Shown here one piece after another: positions 9,481 through 18,253 of a stretch of 64,000 nucleotides of DNA (within the stretch, counting starts at the first letter, position 1; every line of letters begins with the position of its first letter). The translations under genes were made by a program, and so were the position numbers. This stretch comes from Trueperaceae bacterium (lineage in GTDB: Bacteria > Deinococcota > Deinococci > Deinococcales > Trueperaceae). The stretch covers positions 62,001 to 126,000 of the forward strand of contig JAABTL010000005.1 of the NCBI GenBank assembly GCA_011389865.1, written 5' to 3'. The notes under the pieces were generated by a model, which was not told where the DNA came from, did not search any database, and worked only from the letters and a program-made list of their open reading frames with translations.

Positions 9481-9509
9481 AATGTAGGGCTCCCGGGCGC
9501 CCGTGTCAA
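9481..9509 (-). promoter_or_regulatory. Sigma70-type promoter TTGACA-N17-TACATT
   Basis: Minus strand: TTGACA (9509-9504), 17-nt spacer, TACATT (9486-9481). Confidence 0.75.
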
Positions 9510-9570
9510 GGGGCCTTCTCGACGCCCGCACCGGTGGGCTCCGCGCGGTCCGTGGCGGTACCCTGGAACC

Positions 9571-11148
9571 GTGCGCCCTCCCCCCTTCGCCCACGCGCTC
9601 GGGGCGCTCGCCGCCGCGGCGCTGGCGCTCGGCGTGTTGGCGCCGCTCGCGGCGCTCGTCGGCCGCACCTGGGACCCGGCCGCGGCGCGGACCCTCGCCG
9701 ACCCGCAGCTGTGGGGGCTGGTCGGCCGCACCACGCTGCAGGCGGCCGCCTCGACGGTGGCGGCACTGCTGCTGGGCGCGCCGGCTGCATGGGCCCTGAG
9801 CCGCCCCGAGCTGCCGCTCCGACGCCTGTGGCGCGCCCTGTTCGTCGTCCCCTTCGTGCTGCCCTCGCTGGTGGCGGCGACCGCGGTGCTCGCCTGGGTC
9901 GGGCCGCGCGGCCTGCTGGGCGTCGACCTGCGCGACAGCTGGTGGATCGTCATCCTGGCGCACGCCTTCTACAACGTCGGCATCGTGGCGCGCATCGTCG
10001 GCGGCCACCTGGAGGGCGCCGCGCCGCGGTTGCTCGAGGCGGCGGCCGCACTCGGCGCGTCGCCCTGGCGGCGGGCCTGGCGCGTCACGCTGCCGACGGC
10101 CGCGCCGGCGATCGTCGCGGCGGCGGCGCTGGTGTTCCTCTTCTGCTTCACGAGCTTCGGCGTCATCCTGGTGCTCGCGCCCGCGCCCGAGTTCGCCACC
10201 CTGGAGGTGGAGGTGTACCGGCGGGTCGCCCGCACCTTCGACCTCGGCGGCGCCAGCGCGCTGGCGCTGCTGCAGCTGGCGCTGGTGCTGGCCCTGGCGC
10301 AGCCGTACCTGCGGGCACAGGCGCGCATGGCGCGCGGTGTCGTCCGCGCGGCACCCTCTGCGCGAGCCAGCGTCCGCTGGCCGGCACTGGCGGCGGTCGC
10401 GCCGGCCGGCCTGCTGGTCGCCTTGCCACTCGCCGCGCTGTTCGCGCTCGCGGCGGCGCCGCCCGGGGGCGCCAGCCTGGTCGGCGCCATCCGCTCGCTC
10501 TCGACGCCGTCGCGCATCGTCGGGCTCACCGACGCCCCCACCGCCCTGGCCAACTCGCTGCGCTTCGGCGTGGTCGCCACGCTGCTCGCGCTGCTGCTCG
10601 GCGGCGCCATCGCGTTCGCGGTCGAGCGCGGCGGCTGGCGTTGGCTCGACGCCTTCGGACTGCTGCCGTGGGCCGTCAGCGCGGTGACGCTGGGGCTGGG
10701 GCTGCTGCTGGTCGCGCCGGGCCTGGCGGCCGGCGCCTGGGGGGTGCCCCTGGCACACGCCCTGCTGGCCACGCCGCTGGTGGCGCGGGTCGGCGTGTCG
10801 GCGCTGGCCGGGGTGCCGACGGGGTGGCGCGAGGCCGCGGCCACGCTCGGGGCGTCGCCGTGGCGGGTCGCCCGGCGCCTCGACCTGCCGCTCACGCGAG
10901 CGGCGTGGGCGAGCGCGGCGGCCTTCGCCTTCGCCGCGTCGTTGGGCGAGTTCGGCGCCGCGCTGCTGCTGCGGCGCCCTGAGACGACCACGCTGCCGGT
11001 GGCGATCGCCGAGCGGCTCGGGCGGCCGGGGGCGGGGAGCTACGCGGAGGCGCTGGCCTTGGCGGCGCTGCTCGCCGTGCTGGTGGGCGCGAGCGTCGCG
11101 CTGATCGACCGCGCGGGCGGCCGGCGGCGCGGCGCGGAGCCGTTCTGA
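9571..11148 (+). CDS. thiP: Thiamine ABC transporter permease
   Basis: Two fused BPD permease domains, ThiP-like; followed by thiQ; GTG 9571 preceded by TACCCT-N6. Confidence 0.85.
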   Translation: MRPPPFAHALGALAAAALALGVLAPLAALVGRTWDPAAARTLADPQLWGLVGRTTLQAAASTVAALLLGAPAAWALSRPELPLRRLWRALFVVPFVLPSLVAATAVLAWVGPRGLLGVDLRDSWWIVILAHAFYNVGIVARIVGGHLEGAAPRLLEAAAALGASPWRRAWRVTLPTAAPAIVAAAALVFLFCFTSFGVILVLAPAPEFATLEVEVYRRVARTFDLGGASALALLQLALVLALAQPYLRAQARMARGVVRAAPSARASVRWPALAAVAPAGLLVALPLAALFALAAAPPGGASLVGAIRSLSTPSRIVGLTDAPTALANSLRFGVVATLLALLLGGAIAFAVERGGWRWLDAFGLLPWAVSAVTLGLGLLLVAPGLAAGAWGVPLAHALLATPLVARVGVSALAGVPTGWREAAATLGASPWRVARRLDLPLTRAAWASAAAFAFAASLGEFGAALLLRRPETTTLPVAIAERLGRPGAGSYAEALALAALLAVLVGASVALIDRAGGRRRGAEPF

Positions 11149-11176
11149 GTAGGCCGCTGGCCCAGGCGCACGGCGT

Positions 11177-11230
11177 GCCCCCGGATCCAAGGGCGCCGGG
11201 CGGGCCCCCGGACCCAAGGGCGCCGGGTGG
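11177..11230. repeat. Tandem 27-bp intergenic repeat, 2 copies
   Basis: GCCCCCGGATCCAAGGGCGCCGGGCGG followed by GCCCCCGGACCCAAGGGCGCCGGGTGG (2 mismatches); each can fold with CCCGG/CCGGG. Confidence 0.85.
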
Positions 11231-11249
11231 GCGCGGTACGCTCGCGCCG

Positions 11250-12278
11250 ATGCCCACGGACGGCCCCGCCCTGGAGATCGCGGGCCTCGGCGTGCGTTAC
11301 GGCGCCACGGTCGCGCTCGCCGACGTCGACCTGCGGGTCGGCGGGGGCGAGGTCGTCGCGCTGGTCGGCCCCTCGGGCTGCGGCAAGAGCTCGCTGTTGC
11401 GCGCGGTGGCCGGCCTGGTGCCGGCCGCCGGCGACGTACGCGCCGCGGGCCGCGCGCTGCACGACCTGCCGGCGCACCGGCGCGCCGTCGGCGTCGTGTT
11501 CCAGGATCACGCGCTCTTCCCCCATCTCGACGTCGCCGGCAACGTCGCCTTCGGGCTGGTCGAGGCACGCGCGGCCCCAGCTGCACGCCGCGAACGCACG
11601 CACGCCTGGTTGCAGCGCGTCGGCCTCGCCGACCGCGCCGGCGACGACGTCGACCGCCTCTCCGGTGGCGAGCGGCAGCGCATCGCGCTGGCGCGCACGC
11701 TGGCGCCGCAGCCGCCACTGGTGCTGCTCGACGAACCCTTCGCCAGCCTCGACCCCGGCCTGCGCACGCGCCTGTCGCTGGAGGTCGCGAGCTGGCTGCG
11801 CGAGCTCGGCACCGCCGCGTTGTTCGTGACCCACGACCTCGACGAGGCGCTGGCGATCGCCGACCGGATCGCCGTGCTGCGCGCCGGTCGGCTGGTGCAG
11901 GTCGCCGCGCCGCACGAGCTGATGGCCTGCCCGACCGACCCCTGGACCGCGCGCTTCGTCGGGCACGAGAACGTGTGGGAGGGCGCCGACGCCGCGCGGC
12001 TGCCGGGGGCGCCGGGGGCCGCGCTGCTGCTCGCCGAGCGGGCGCGCTGGCTGCCGGGCCCCGACGCCGAGGTAGGCGGTACCCCCGCCACCTGCGTCGC
12101 CGCCTCCCCCATCCGCGACGGCTGGCGCCTCGAGCTCGACGTGCCCGCCTGGGGCGCGCGGGTCGTCTGGAACGCCCGGCCGCGCGAGCTCCCCGGCGGT
12201 GACGCGCCTGGAGCGGGCACCGCCGGGATCCTCGCGGCCCCCGACGAGGCCTGGCTCCACTGGGAGGGACGCGGGTGA
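11250..12278 (+). CDS. thiQ: Thiamine ABC transporter ATP-binding protein
   Basis: Walker A GPSGCGKSS, LSGGERQRIALART, Walker B VLLDEPFASLD; TACGCT-N7-ATG. Confidence 0.88.
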   Translation: MPTDGPALEIAGLGVRYGATVALADVDLRVGGGEVVALVGPSGCGKSSLLRAVAGLVPAAGDVRAAGRALHDLPAHRRAVGVVFQDHALFPHLDVAGNVAFGLVEARAAPAARRERTHAWLQRVGLADRAGDDVDRLSGGERQRIALARTLAPQPPLVLLDEPFASLDPGLRTRLSLEVASWLRELGTAALFVTHDLDEALAIADRIAVLRAGRLVQVAAPHELMACPTDPWTARFVGHENVWEGADAARLPGAPGAALLLAERARWLPGPDAEVGGTPATCVAASPIRDGWRLELDVPAWGARVVWNARPRELPGGDAPGAGTAGILAAPDEAWLHWEGRG

Positions 12279-12919
12279 GCGCGCCGCGACGTGCGCTGGT
12301 GCTGGTCGGCGGCGCCGTACACGCCGACGACGACCTGCGGGCCGCGCTCGCCGGCGCCGACCTGGTGATCGCCGCCGACGGCGGCCTGCGCCACGCCGCG
12401 GCGCTCGGCCTGACCCCCGACCTGCTGGTCGGCGACCTGGACTCGCTGGACCCCGAGATGCTCTCCGCGCACCCGGGTCTGGACGTCGAGCGCCACCCTG
12501 CCGACAAGGACGCCCTCGATCTCGAGCTCGCGCTCGACGCCGCCGTGGCGCGCGACGCGGGGCGGATCACGGTCGTCGGCGGGCTGAGCGGCCGCCTCGA
12601 CCAGACGCTGGCCACCGTCCTGGTGGTGCAGGCGCGCCACGCGGCCGGCAGCACGCTCGAGGTGCTCGACGGGCGGCGCACCGTGTGGCCGCTGCGTCCG
12701 GGCGAGGCGCGCGAGCTGCCGCTGCGCGAGGGTGAGCGCTTCAGCCTGCTGGCGCTCGACCGCGAGGCGCGTGTCAGCGTCGCCGGCGCGCGCTACCCGC
12801 TGGAGGACGCCGCACTGGCACGCGCGCTCGGCCTGGGCGTGTCGAACGTCGCGCTCGGGCCGGTGCGCGTGGTGGCGCACGCGGGCGCGGTGGTGGCGGT
12901 GGCGCCGGGGCCCGACTGA
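12275..12919 (+). CDS. thiN: Thiamine pyrophosphokinase
   Basis: 'DLVIAADGGLRHAAALGLTPDLLVGDLDSLDPE', 'HPADKDALDLELALDAA', 'GGLSGRLDQTLA' typical of thiamine pyrophosphokinase. Confidence 0.92.
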   Translation: MSAPRRALVLVGGAVHADDDLRAALAGADLVIAADGGLRHAAALGLTPDLLVGDLDSLDPEMLSAHPGLDVERHPADKDALDLELALDAAVARDAGRITVVGGLSGRLDQTLATVLVVQARHAAGSTLEVLDGRRTVWPLRPGEARELPLREGERFSLLALDREARVSVAGARYPLEDAALARALGLGVSNVALGPVRVVAHAGAVVAVAPGPD

Positions 12920-12996
12920 CGCGTCGCCGACCACGTTCCCGGCGAACCTGGCGGGGTCGCGCCAGCGCCGTGACCGGTGCCGTGCAGCACAAGAAC

Positions 12997-13025
12997 TTGA
13001 CGCCGCGCGAGCGGGCGGGCATACT
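12997..13025 (+). promoter_or_regulatory. Promoter TTGACG-N17-CATACT upstream of lacI-family gene
   Basis: Hexamers 12997-13002 and 13020-13025 with 17-bp spacing. Confidence 0.7.
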
Positions 13026-13039
13026 ACGAGACAACGAGG

Positions 13040-13053
13040 TGTAAACGTTTCCA
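13040..13053 (+). promoter_or_regulatory. LacI-family operator-like palindrome TGTAAACGTTTCCA
   Basis: CG-centred near-palindrome about 15 bp after the -10, upstream of a lacI-family gene. Confidence 0.7.
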
Positions 13054-13084
13054 GTCCGGCGGTCGATGGTGGCCGCACTTCCTT

Positions 13085-13134
13085 GACCGCACGCGGTCCA
13101 GCGACCGCACGCGGTCCCGCACCGCACGCGGTGC
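13085..13134 (+). repeat. Three tandem short hairpins (GACCGC-AC-GCGGTC x2, GCACCGC-AC-GCGGTGC)
   Basis: Direct reading; third unit carries a compensatory pair change; lies in the 5' UTR of the lacI-family gene. Confidence 0.85.
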
Positions 13135-13158
13135 CACGAGCGCCCCGGGAGGCCACGC

Positions 13159-14229
13159 GTGACGCGCCCGCGCCCGACCATCCACGACGTCGCCAGGGAG
13201 GCAGGCGCCTCCATCGCGACCGTGTCGCGTGCCCTCAACGGCGGCGTGGTCAGCGCGGCGGCGCGCGAGCGCATCGAGGCGGCCATCGGGCGCCTCGGCT
13301 ACCGGCGCAACGACGTCGCCCGCGGTCTCGTCACGGGCCGCAGCGGCCTCGTCGGCGTCGTCCTCCCCGACCTGATCGGCCCGCTGTACGCCCACATGGC
13401 GCGCGGCATCGAGGACGTCCTCGACGAGCACGGCATGCACGCCATGTTGGTGACCGACCACCTCGAGCCCGACGCCGAGCGCCGCGCGATCGAGCTGCTG
13501 CGCGCGCGGCAGGTCGACGGCCTGGTCCTCATCGGCTCGCGTTTGCAGCCAGCCGATCTCCGTGCGGCGGCCGGCAGCGTGCCGATCGCGCACGTGCAAC
13601 GCGACGGCCCCGACGACGAGGCGCCGCAGGTGCGGCTCGACGACGCCGCCGGCGTGCGCGCCGCCGTCGAGCACCTCGCCGCCGCGGGCCACCGCCGCAT
13701 CGCCCACCTCGCCGGCACCCGCCGCGACGGCATCGAGCGGCGCGAGGCCTTCGTCGCCGCGATGGCCGAGGCCGGCCTCGAGCCGGGGCCGATCGTCGAC
13801 GGCGGCTTCACCGAGGAGGGGGGCGAGGCGGCCGCCGCGGTCGTCCTCGACGATCCCGACGTCACCGCCGTGTTCTGCGCCAGCGACCGCATGGCCGTCG
13901 GGCTGCTCCACGCCGCCCAGAGGCGCGGCATCACCGTCCCAGACGACCTCAGCGTCGTCGGCTTCGACGACCTCACCTGGGCGCGCTACCTGTGCCCGCC
14001 GCTCACCACCGTCCGCCAACCGGGGCGCGAGATGGGCCGCGCCGCCGCGCGCCTGGTGCTCGACGGCCCGTTCGACGCCGCCGTGCCGGTCCTGCGGATC
14101 GCGCCGACGCTGGTCGTGCGCGCGTCGACCGCCGCGCCCCGTTCCCACGGCCCCGCCGCCCCATCACAACGGCGGCACGAGCCCGCCACCGAGGAGGTGA
14201 TCGCCCCGGAGATCCCGCCGCCGCCTTGA
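13159..14229 (+). CDS. LacI-family transcriptional regulator
   Basis: HTH 'TIHDVAREAGASIATVSRALNGG', periplasmic-binding fold. Confidence 0.95.
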   Translation: MTRPRPTIHDVAREAGASIATVSRALNGGVVSAAARERIEAAIGRLGYRRNDVARGLVTGRSGLVGVVLPDLIGPLYAHMARGIEDVLDEHGMHAMLVTDHLEPDAERRAIELLRARQVDGLVLIGSRLQPADLRAAAGSVPIAHVQRDGPDDEAPQVRLDDAAGVRAAVEHLAAAGHRRIAHLAGTRRDGIERREAFVAAMAEAGLEPGPIVDGGFTEEGGEAAAAVVLDDPDVTAVFCASDRMAVGLLHAAQRRGITVPDDLSVVGFDDLTWARYLCPPLTTVRQPGREMGRAAARLVLDGPFDAAVPVLRIAPTLVVRASTAAPRSHGPAAPSQRRHEPATEEVIAPEIPPPP

Positions 14230-14269
14230 CCGACGCACCCAACGAACCCGCTCTACCAAGGAGTCCCGC

Positions 14270-15601
14270 ATGCGACGTACCCTCAGCCTGATCGTGGCGC
14301 TGCTCGTGCTCACCGTGGCCAGCGCCCAATCCCTCACCTTCTGGACGACGGAGGAGCAGCCCGAACGCATGGCGGTCCAGGAGCAGATCGCCGCCGACTT
14401 CGAGGCCGCCACCGGCATCTCGGTCGACGTCGTACCCGTCACCGAGAGCCAGCTCTCCGAGCGCATGACCGCCGCCTTCGCCGCGGGCGACCTCCCCGAC
14501 GTCGTCTTCCACCCGGTGAACTACTCGCTGGGCTGGGCCGAGGCCGGCATCCTCGACACCGCCGCCGCCACCGAGGTCATCGACGACCTCGGACGCGCGA
14601 CCTTCGGCTCGGGCGCCCTCGACCTCGTGGCCTTCGGCGACGAGACCGCCGCGGTCCCGATGGATGGCTGGACGCAGCTGCTGCTCTACCGCGCCGACCT
14701 GTTCGAAGAGCAGGGCCTCGAGCCGCCGACGAGCTACGAGGCCATCCGTGCCGCCATCGACGCGCTGCACGACCCGCCCAACATGTACGGCTTCGTCGCC
14801 GCGACCGACCCGAGCCAGGACTACTTCATGCAGGTCTTCGAGCACTTCGCCCTGGCCAACGGCGTGGAGCTGGTCGACGAGGCCGGTGACATCACGCTCG
14901 ACACGCCGGCGATGCGCGAGACCTTGGACTTCTACCAGGCCCTCGCCGACGCCAGCCCGCCCGGCAACCTCTACTGGCTGCAGTCGCGCGAACTCTACCA
15001 GGACGGCAGCGCCGCGATGATCGTGTGGTCGCCCTTCATCCTGACCTCGCTGGTCGGCCTGCGCGACGCGGTGCCGGTCACGGTCGACGCCGATCAGTAC
15101 AGCGGCTGGCTGGCGGAGAACACCGGCTTCGTGACCAACATCGCCGGCCCGAGCAACCCCGATGGCGCCGGCTGGGCGCAGATCAGCTACGCGGGGATCA
15201 CGGTGGACGCCGACATCGACGCCGCCCAGGAGTTCGTGAAGTACCTCGTCTCCGACGGCTACCTCGACTGGCTGTCGATGGCCGCGCACGCCAAGTTCCC
15301 GGTCCGCCGCGGCACCATGGAGCAACCCAACCTCTACACCGAGGGTTGGTCGCAGCTCGAGATCGGCGTCGATCGCTTCCAGCCGATGACCGACTTCTTC
15401 TCTGCCGACGTCATCGACGCCATGGTCGAGGGCCTCGAGACCGGCAGCCGCTGGGGCTTCGCCAAGGGCGAGGGCGCGCTCGTCGGGCGCCTCTACGGCA
15501 CCCGCATCATGAGCGAGATCGTCCGCGACTTCCTCGACGGCGCTCGCACCGTCGACGAGACCGCCGAAACGCTGCAGCAGCGGGTCAACGCGCTGCGCTG
15601 A
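14270..15601 (+). CDS. Sugar ABC transporter substrate-binding protein (family 1)
   Basis: Signal peptide; 'LTFWTTEEQPERMAVQEQIAADFEAATGISVDVVPV'. Confidence 0.92.
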   Translation: MRRTLSLIVALLVLTVASAQSLTFWTTEEQPERMAVQEQIAADFEAATGISVDVVPVTESQLSERMTAAFAAGDLPDVVFHPVNYSLGWAEAGILDTAAATEVIDDLGRATFGSGALDLVAFGDETAAVPMDGWTQLLLYRADLFEEQGLEPPTSYEAIRAAIDALHDPPNMYGFVAATDPSQDYFMQVFEHFALANGVELVDEAGDITLDTPAMRETLDFYQALADASPPGNLYWLQSRELYQDGSAAMIVWSPFILTSLVGLRDAVPVTVDADQYSGWLAENTGFVTNIAGPSNPDGAGWAQISYAGITVDADIDAAQEFVKYLVSDGYLDWLSMAAHAKFPVRRGTMEQPNLYTEGWSQLEIGVDRFQPMTDFFSADVIDAMVEGLETGSRWGFAKGEGALVGRLYGTRIMSEIVRDFLDGARTVDETAETLQQRVNALR

Positions 15602-15615
15602 GCCGACGTTCGGCT

Positions 15616-15645
15616 GGTGGGGTCGGTGCTTGCGCCGGCCCCACC
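15616..15645 (+). terminator. Stem-loop between SBP and permease genes
   Basis: 11-bp stem GGTGGGGTCGG/CCGGCCCCACC (one T-G pair), loop TGCTTGCG. Confidence 0.55.
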
Positions 15646-15720
15646 ACCCCCACCGGTTCCCGCTGGCCAGAAGACCTGCCCCGCCCAGAACGCCCTATCT
15701 TGCACCCGAGGAGGACCCGC

Positions 15721-16989
15721 ATGGCGGTGCGACGCTCGACCCTGGCCGCCCGTGAGGCGCGGCTCGCCTACTGGATGCTGGCGCCGACCTTCGCCGTCAT
15801 CCTGCTCATCGTCCTCGTCCCGGTTCTGCTCACCGTATGGCTCAGCTTCAAGCCCGTCACCCTCGCGGACCTGCGCGCGCCCGCGCCGGTCGCCAACGAA
15901 CGCGTCCTGGAGCAGCCGCAGCAGCCCGGCGAGGAGCTGGTGCTGCGGCTGACGATGCGCAACGGCAGCCAGCGCGTGGCGCTCCGGGCCGTGACGTGGG
16001 AGAAGACGCTGCCCGCCGGCCTGGCGCTGGCCACGGACGACCCGCGCTGCACGCAGGCCGGCGGCGTCGTGCGCTGCGCCTTCGGCACCTGGGAGCCCGG
16101 CTACCGCGAGACGCTCGAGCTCGCCTTCCGGGCCGACGCCGCCTACCTCGATGCGGGCGCCCCCGAGATTCGCGAGGCGCCGACCGACATGCGCGCGCGC
16201 GCCGAGAACGTGCTGACCAGCCTCGTCTTCACGCTCGACAACTACCGCCGCATCCTCACCGGCACGGAGTTCTGGCCGACGCTGCGGATCACGCTCGGCT
16301 ACACCATCTTCAGCTCGATCGGCTCGATCCTGCTCGGCCTCTTCGCGGCCATGCTGCTCAACAGTCAGTTCCGCGGGCAGGGGCTGCTGCGCGGGCTCTT
16401 CCTCTTCCCCTACGTCGCCCCGGTCATCGCGGTCGCGTTCGTGTGGGCGTTCTTCCTCGACCCCTTCAGCGGCACGGTCAACGCGGTCGGCCAGCGTTGG
16501 GACCTGCTCGCCGGGCCCGTCAACTTCCTGGGGCAGCGGGCGATCGACATCAGCGTGCTGGGCTTCACCTTCGCCTTCCCGCTGGCCCTGACCACGGTCA
16601 TCGTGTTCAGTTCCTGGAACTACTTCCCGTTCGCGTTCCTGTTCATCCTGGCGCGCTTGCAGGCCGTGCCGATGGACATGTACGAGGCCGCCGACGTGGA
16701 CGGCGCCGGGCCCTTCGCCAAGTTCTGGTACATCACGCTGCCCAACCTCGCCGGCATCCTGGCGGTCCTGTTCCTGCTGCGCTTCATGTTCCTGATCAAC
16801 AAGTTCGAGGACATCTTCCTGCTGACCGGCGGCGCCGCGGGGACCAAGAACCTGCCCGTGCTCGTCTACGACGAGGCCTTCGCCCGCGCCGACATCGGCT
16901 CCGGCTCGGCGGTGGCGATGATCCTGTTCGTGGTGCTGCTCGCGTTCATGTTCCTCTACTACCGCTTCGCGCCGGAGAGCGAGCGATGA
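15721..16989 (+). CDS. Sugar ABC transporter permease (MalF-like) with DUF11-like extracytoplasmic insertion
   Basis: BPD motif 'EAADVDGAGPFAKFWYITLPNL'; about 110-aa hydrophilic insert after TM1. Confidence 0.9.
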   Translation: MAVRRSTLAAREARLAYWMLAPTFAVILLIVLVPVLLTVWLSFKPVTLADLRAPAPVANERVLEQPQQPGEELVLRLTMRNGSQRVALRAVTWEKTLPAGLALATDDPRCTQAGGVVRCAFGTWEPGYRETLELAFRADAAYLDAGAPEIREAPTDMRARAENVLTSLVFTLDNYRRILTGTEFWPTLRITLGYTIFSSIGSILLGLFAAMLLNSQFRGQGLLRGLFLFPYVAPVIAVAFVWAFFLDPFSGTVNAVGQRWDLLAGPVNFLGQRAIDISVLGFTFAFPLALTTVIVFSSWNYFPFAFLFILARLQAVPMDMYEAADVDGAGPFAKFWYITLPNLAGILAVLFLLRFMFLINKFEDIFLLTGGAAGTKNLPVLVYDEAFARADIGSGSAVAMILFVVLLAFMFLYYRFAPESER

Positions 16990-18245
16990 GCGCCGTCGCC
17001 GCCCGCCCGCGCCCCGCCCGCTCACCCGGCGGCGTGTTGCTCGCCGCCCTGGTGGGCGCGCCCACCGTCGCCCTCGTCGTCGCCGCCTGGGCGCTCGTCG
17101 CCACGCTCGTCGGCGGGCTCGTGACCACGCTCCCCATCGGCCCGGCGCTGCTCCTCGGCCTGCTGCTGGGCGCGGCCGTCGGCCTGATCCGCGGCCGCGC
17201 GGGCACCGCGCCGGGGGCGGCCGTCGGCGCCGGCGTGGTCCTCGGGCTCGCCTGGCTGCTGGCGACCGGCTTCCGGCCGCTCGGGCTCGAGGAGGTACGG
17301 CCCCTGTGGGGGATCGCCCTGGCGCTGCTGTCGCTGGGCCTCGCGGGCCACCTGGTGCGCTACGCGCTGCGCGACATCGACCTCGGCCGTCTCTACCGCG
17401 ACACCGTGGAGCGGGTGCTGGTGCGCCTGCTGCGCGGCGCCGGCTTCGCCTTCTTCCTGTTGATCATCCTCTTCCCCTTCTGGTACATGCTGGCGGCGAG
17501 CCTCAAGGACCGCTCCGAGATCCTGCGCGATCCGGCCAGCCTGTCGATCGAGTTCGGGCGTGGCGTGGCCGAGTTGCTGCGCGGCTACACCGAGGTCCTG
17601 TTCACCTTCGACTTCCTCAACTTCATCGGCAACAGCGCCCTGGTCGCCTTCGTCACGATGGTCGTGACGCTGATCATGGCGGTGCTGGGCGCCTACGCCG
17701 TCACCCGCCTGGCGTTCCCGGGCCGCACCGTGCTGTCGCGCGCCATCCTGCTGATCTACATGTTCCCGGCGATCGTGCTGGTCATCCCGCTCTACGCCGT
17801 CTTCACCCAGCTCGGCCTGCGCAACACGCTGCCGGGGCTGCTGATCGTCTACCCGGCGACGACCATCCCGGTCGCGCTCTACATGCTGCGCAGTTACTTC
17901 CTGACGCTGCCCAAGGACCTCGAGGAGGCGGGCCTGATCGACGGCTGCACCCGCGCGCAGGTGATCTGGCGCATCACGCTACCGCTGGCGATGCCGGCGA
18001 TCGCGTCCGTGGGCCTCTACGTCTTCATGATCGCCTGGAACGAGTTCCTGTTCGCCTTCATGTTCCTCGACGACCCCGGGATCTTCACGCTGCCGCGCGG
18101 GATGGTCATGCTCAACAGCCAGGAGGTGCCGCGGCAGTACCTCATGGCCGGCGCGATGATCATCACGCTGCCGATCATGATCCTGTTCTTCTGGTTCGAG
18201 AAGTACCTCGTCGGCGGCCTGACCGCCGGCGGCGTCAAGGGCTGA
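16986..18245 (+). CDS. Sugar ABC transporter permease (MalG-like) with N-terminal membrane extension
   Basis: 'EEAGLIDGCTRAQVIWRITLPLAMPAI'; overlaps upstream stop. Confidence 0.9.
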   Translation: MSAVAARPRPARSPGGVLLAALVGAPTVALVVAAWALVATLVGGLVTTLPIGPALLLGLLLGAAVGLIRGRAGTAPGAAVGAGVVLGLAWLLATGFRPLGLEEVRPLWGIALALLSLGLAGHLVRYALRDIDLGRLYRDTVERVLVRLLRGAGFAFFLLIILFPFWYMLAASLKDRSEILRDPASLSIEFGRGVAELLRGYTEVLFTFDFLNFIGNSALVAFVTMVVTLIMAVLGAYAVTRLAFPGRTVLSRAILLIYMFPAIVLVIPLYAVFTQLGLRNTLPGLLIVYPATTIPVALYMLRSYFLTLPKDLEEAGLIDGCTRAQVIWRITLPLAMPAIASVGLYVFMIAWNEFLFAFMFLDDPGIFTLPRGMVMLNSQEVPRQYLMAGAMIITLPIMILFFWFEKYLVGGLTAGGVKG

Positions 18246-18253
18246 GGTCGGCC

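Noticed and set aside
9379-12681. 1100-aa minus-strand ORF
   Set aside because: Antisense shadow of thiPQN; only its last 30 codons (9379-9471) are considered, because of their own promoter and hairpin context.
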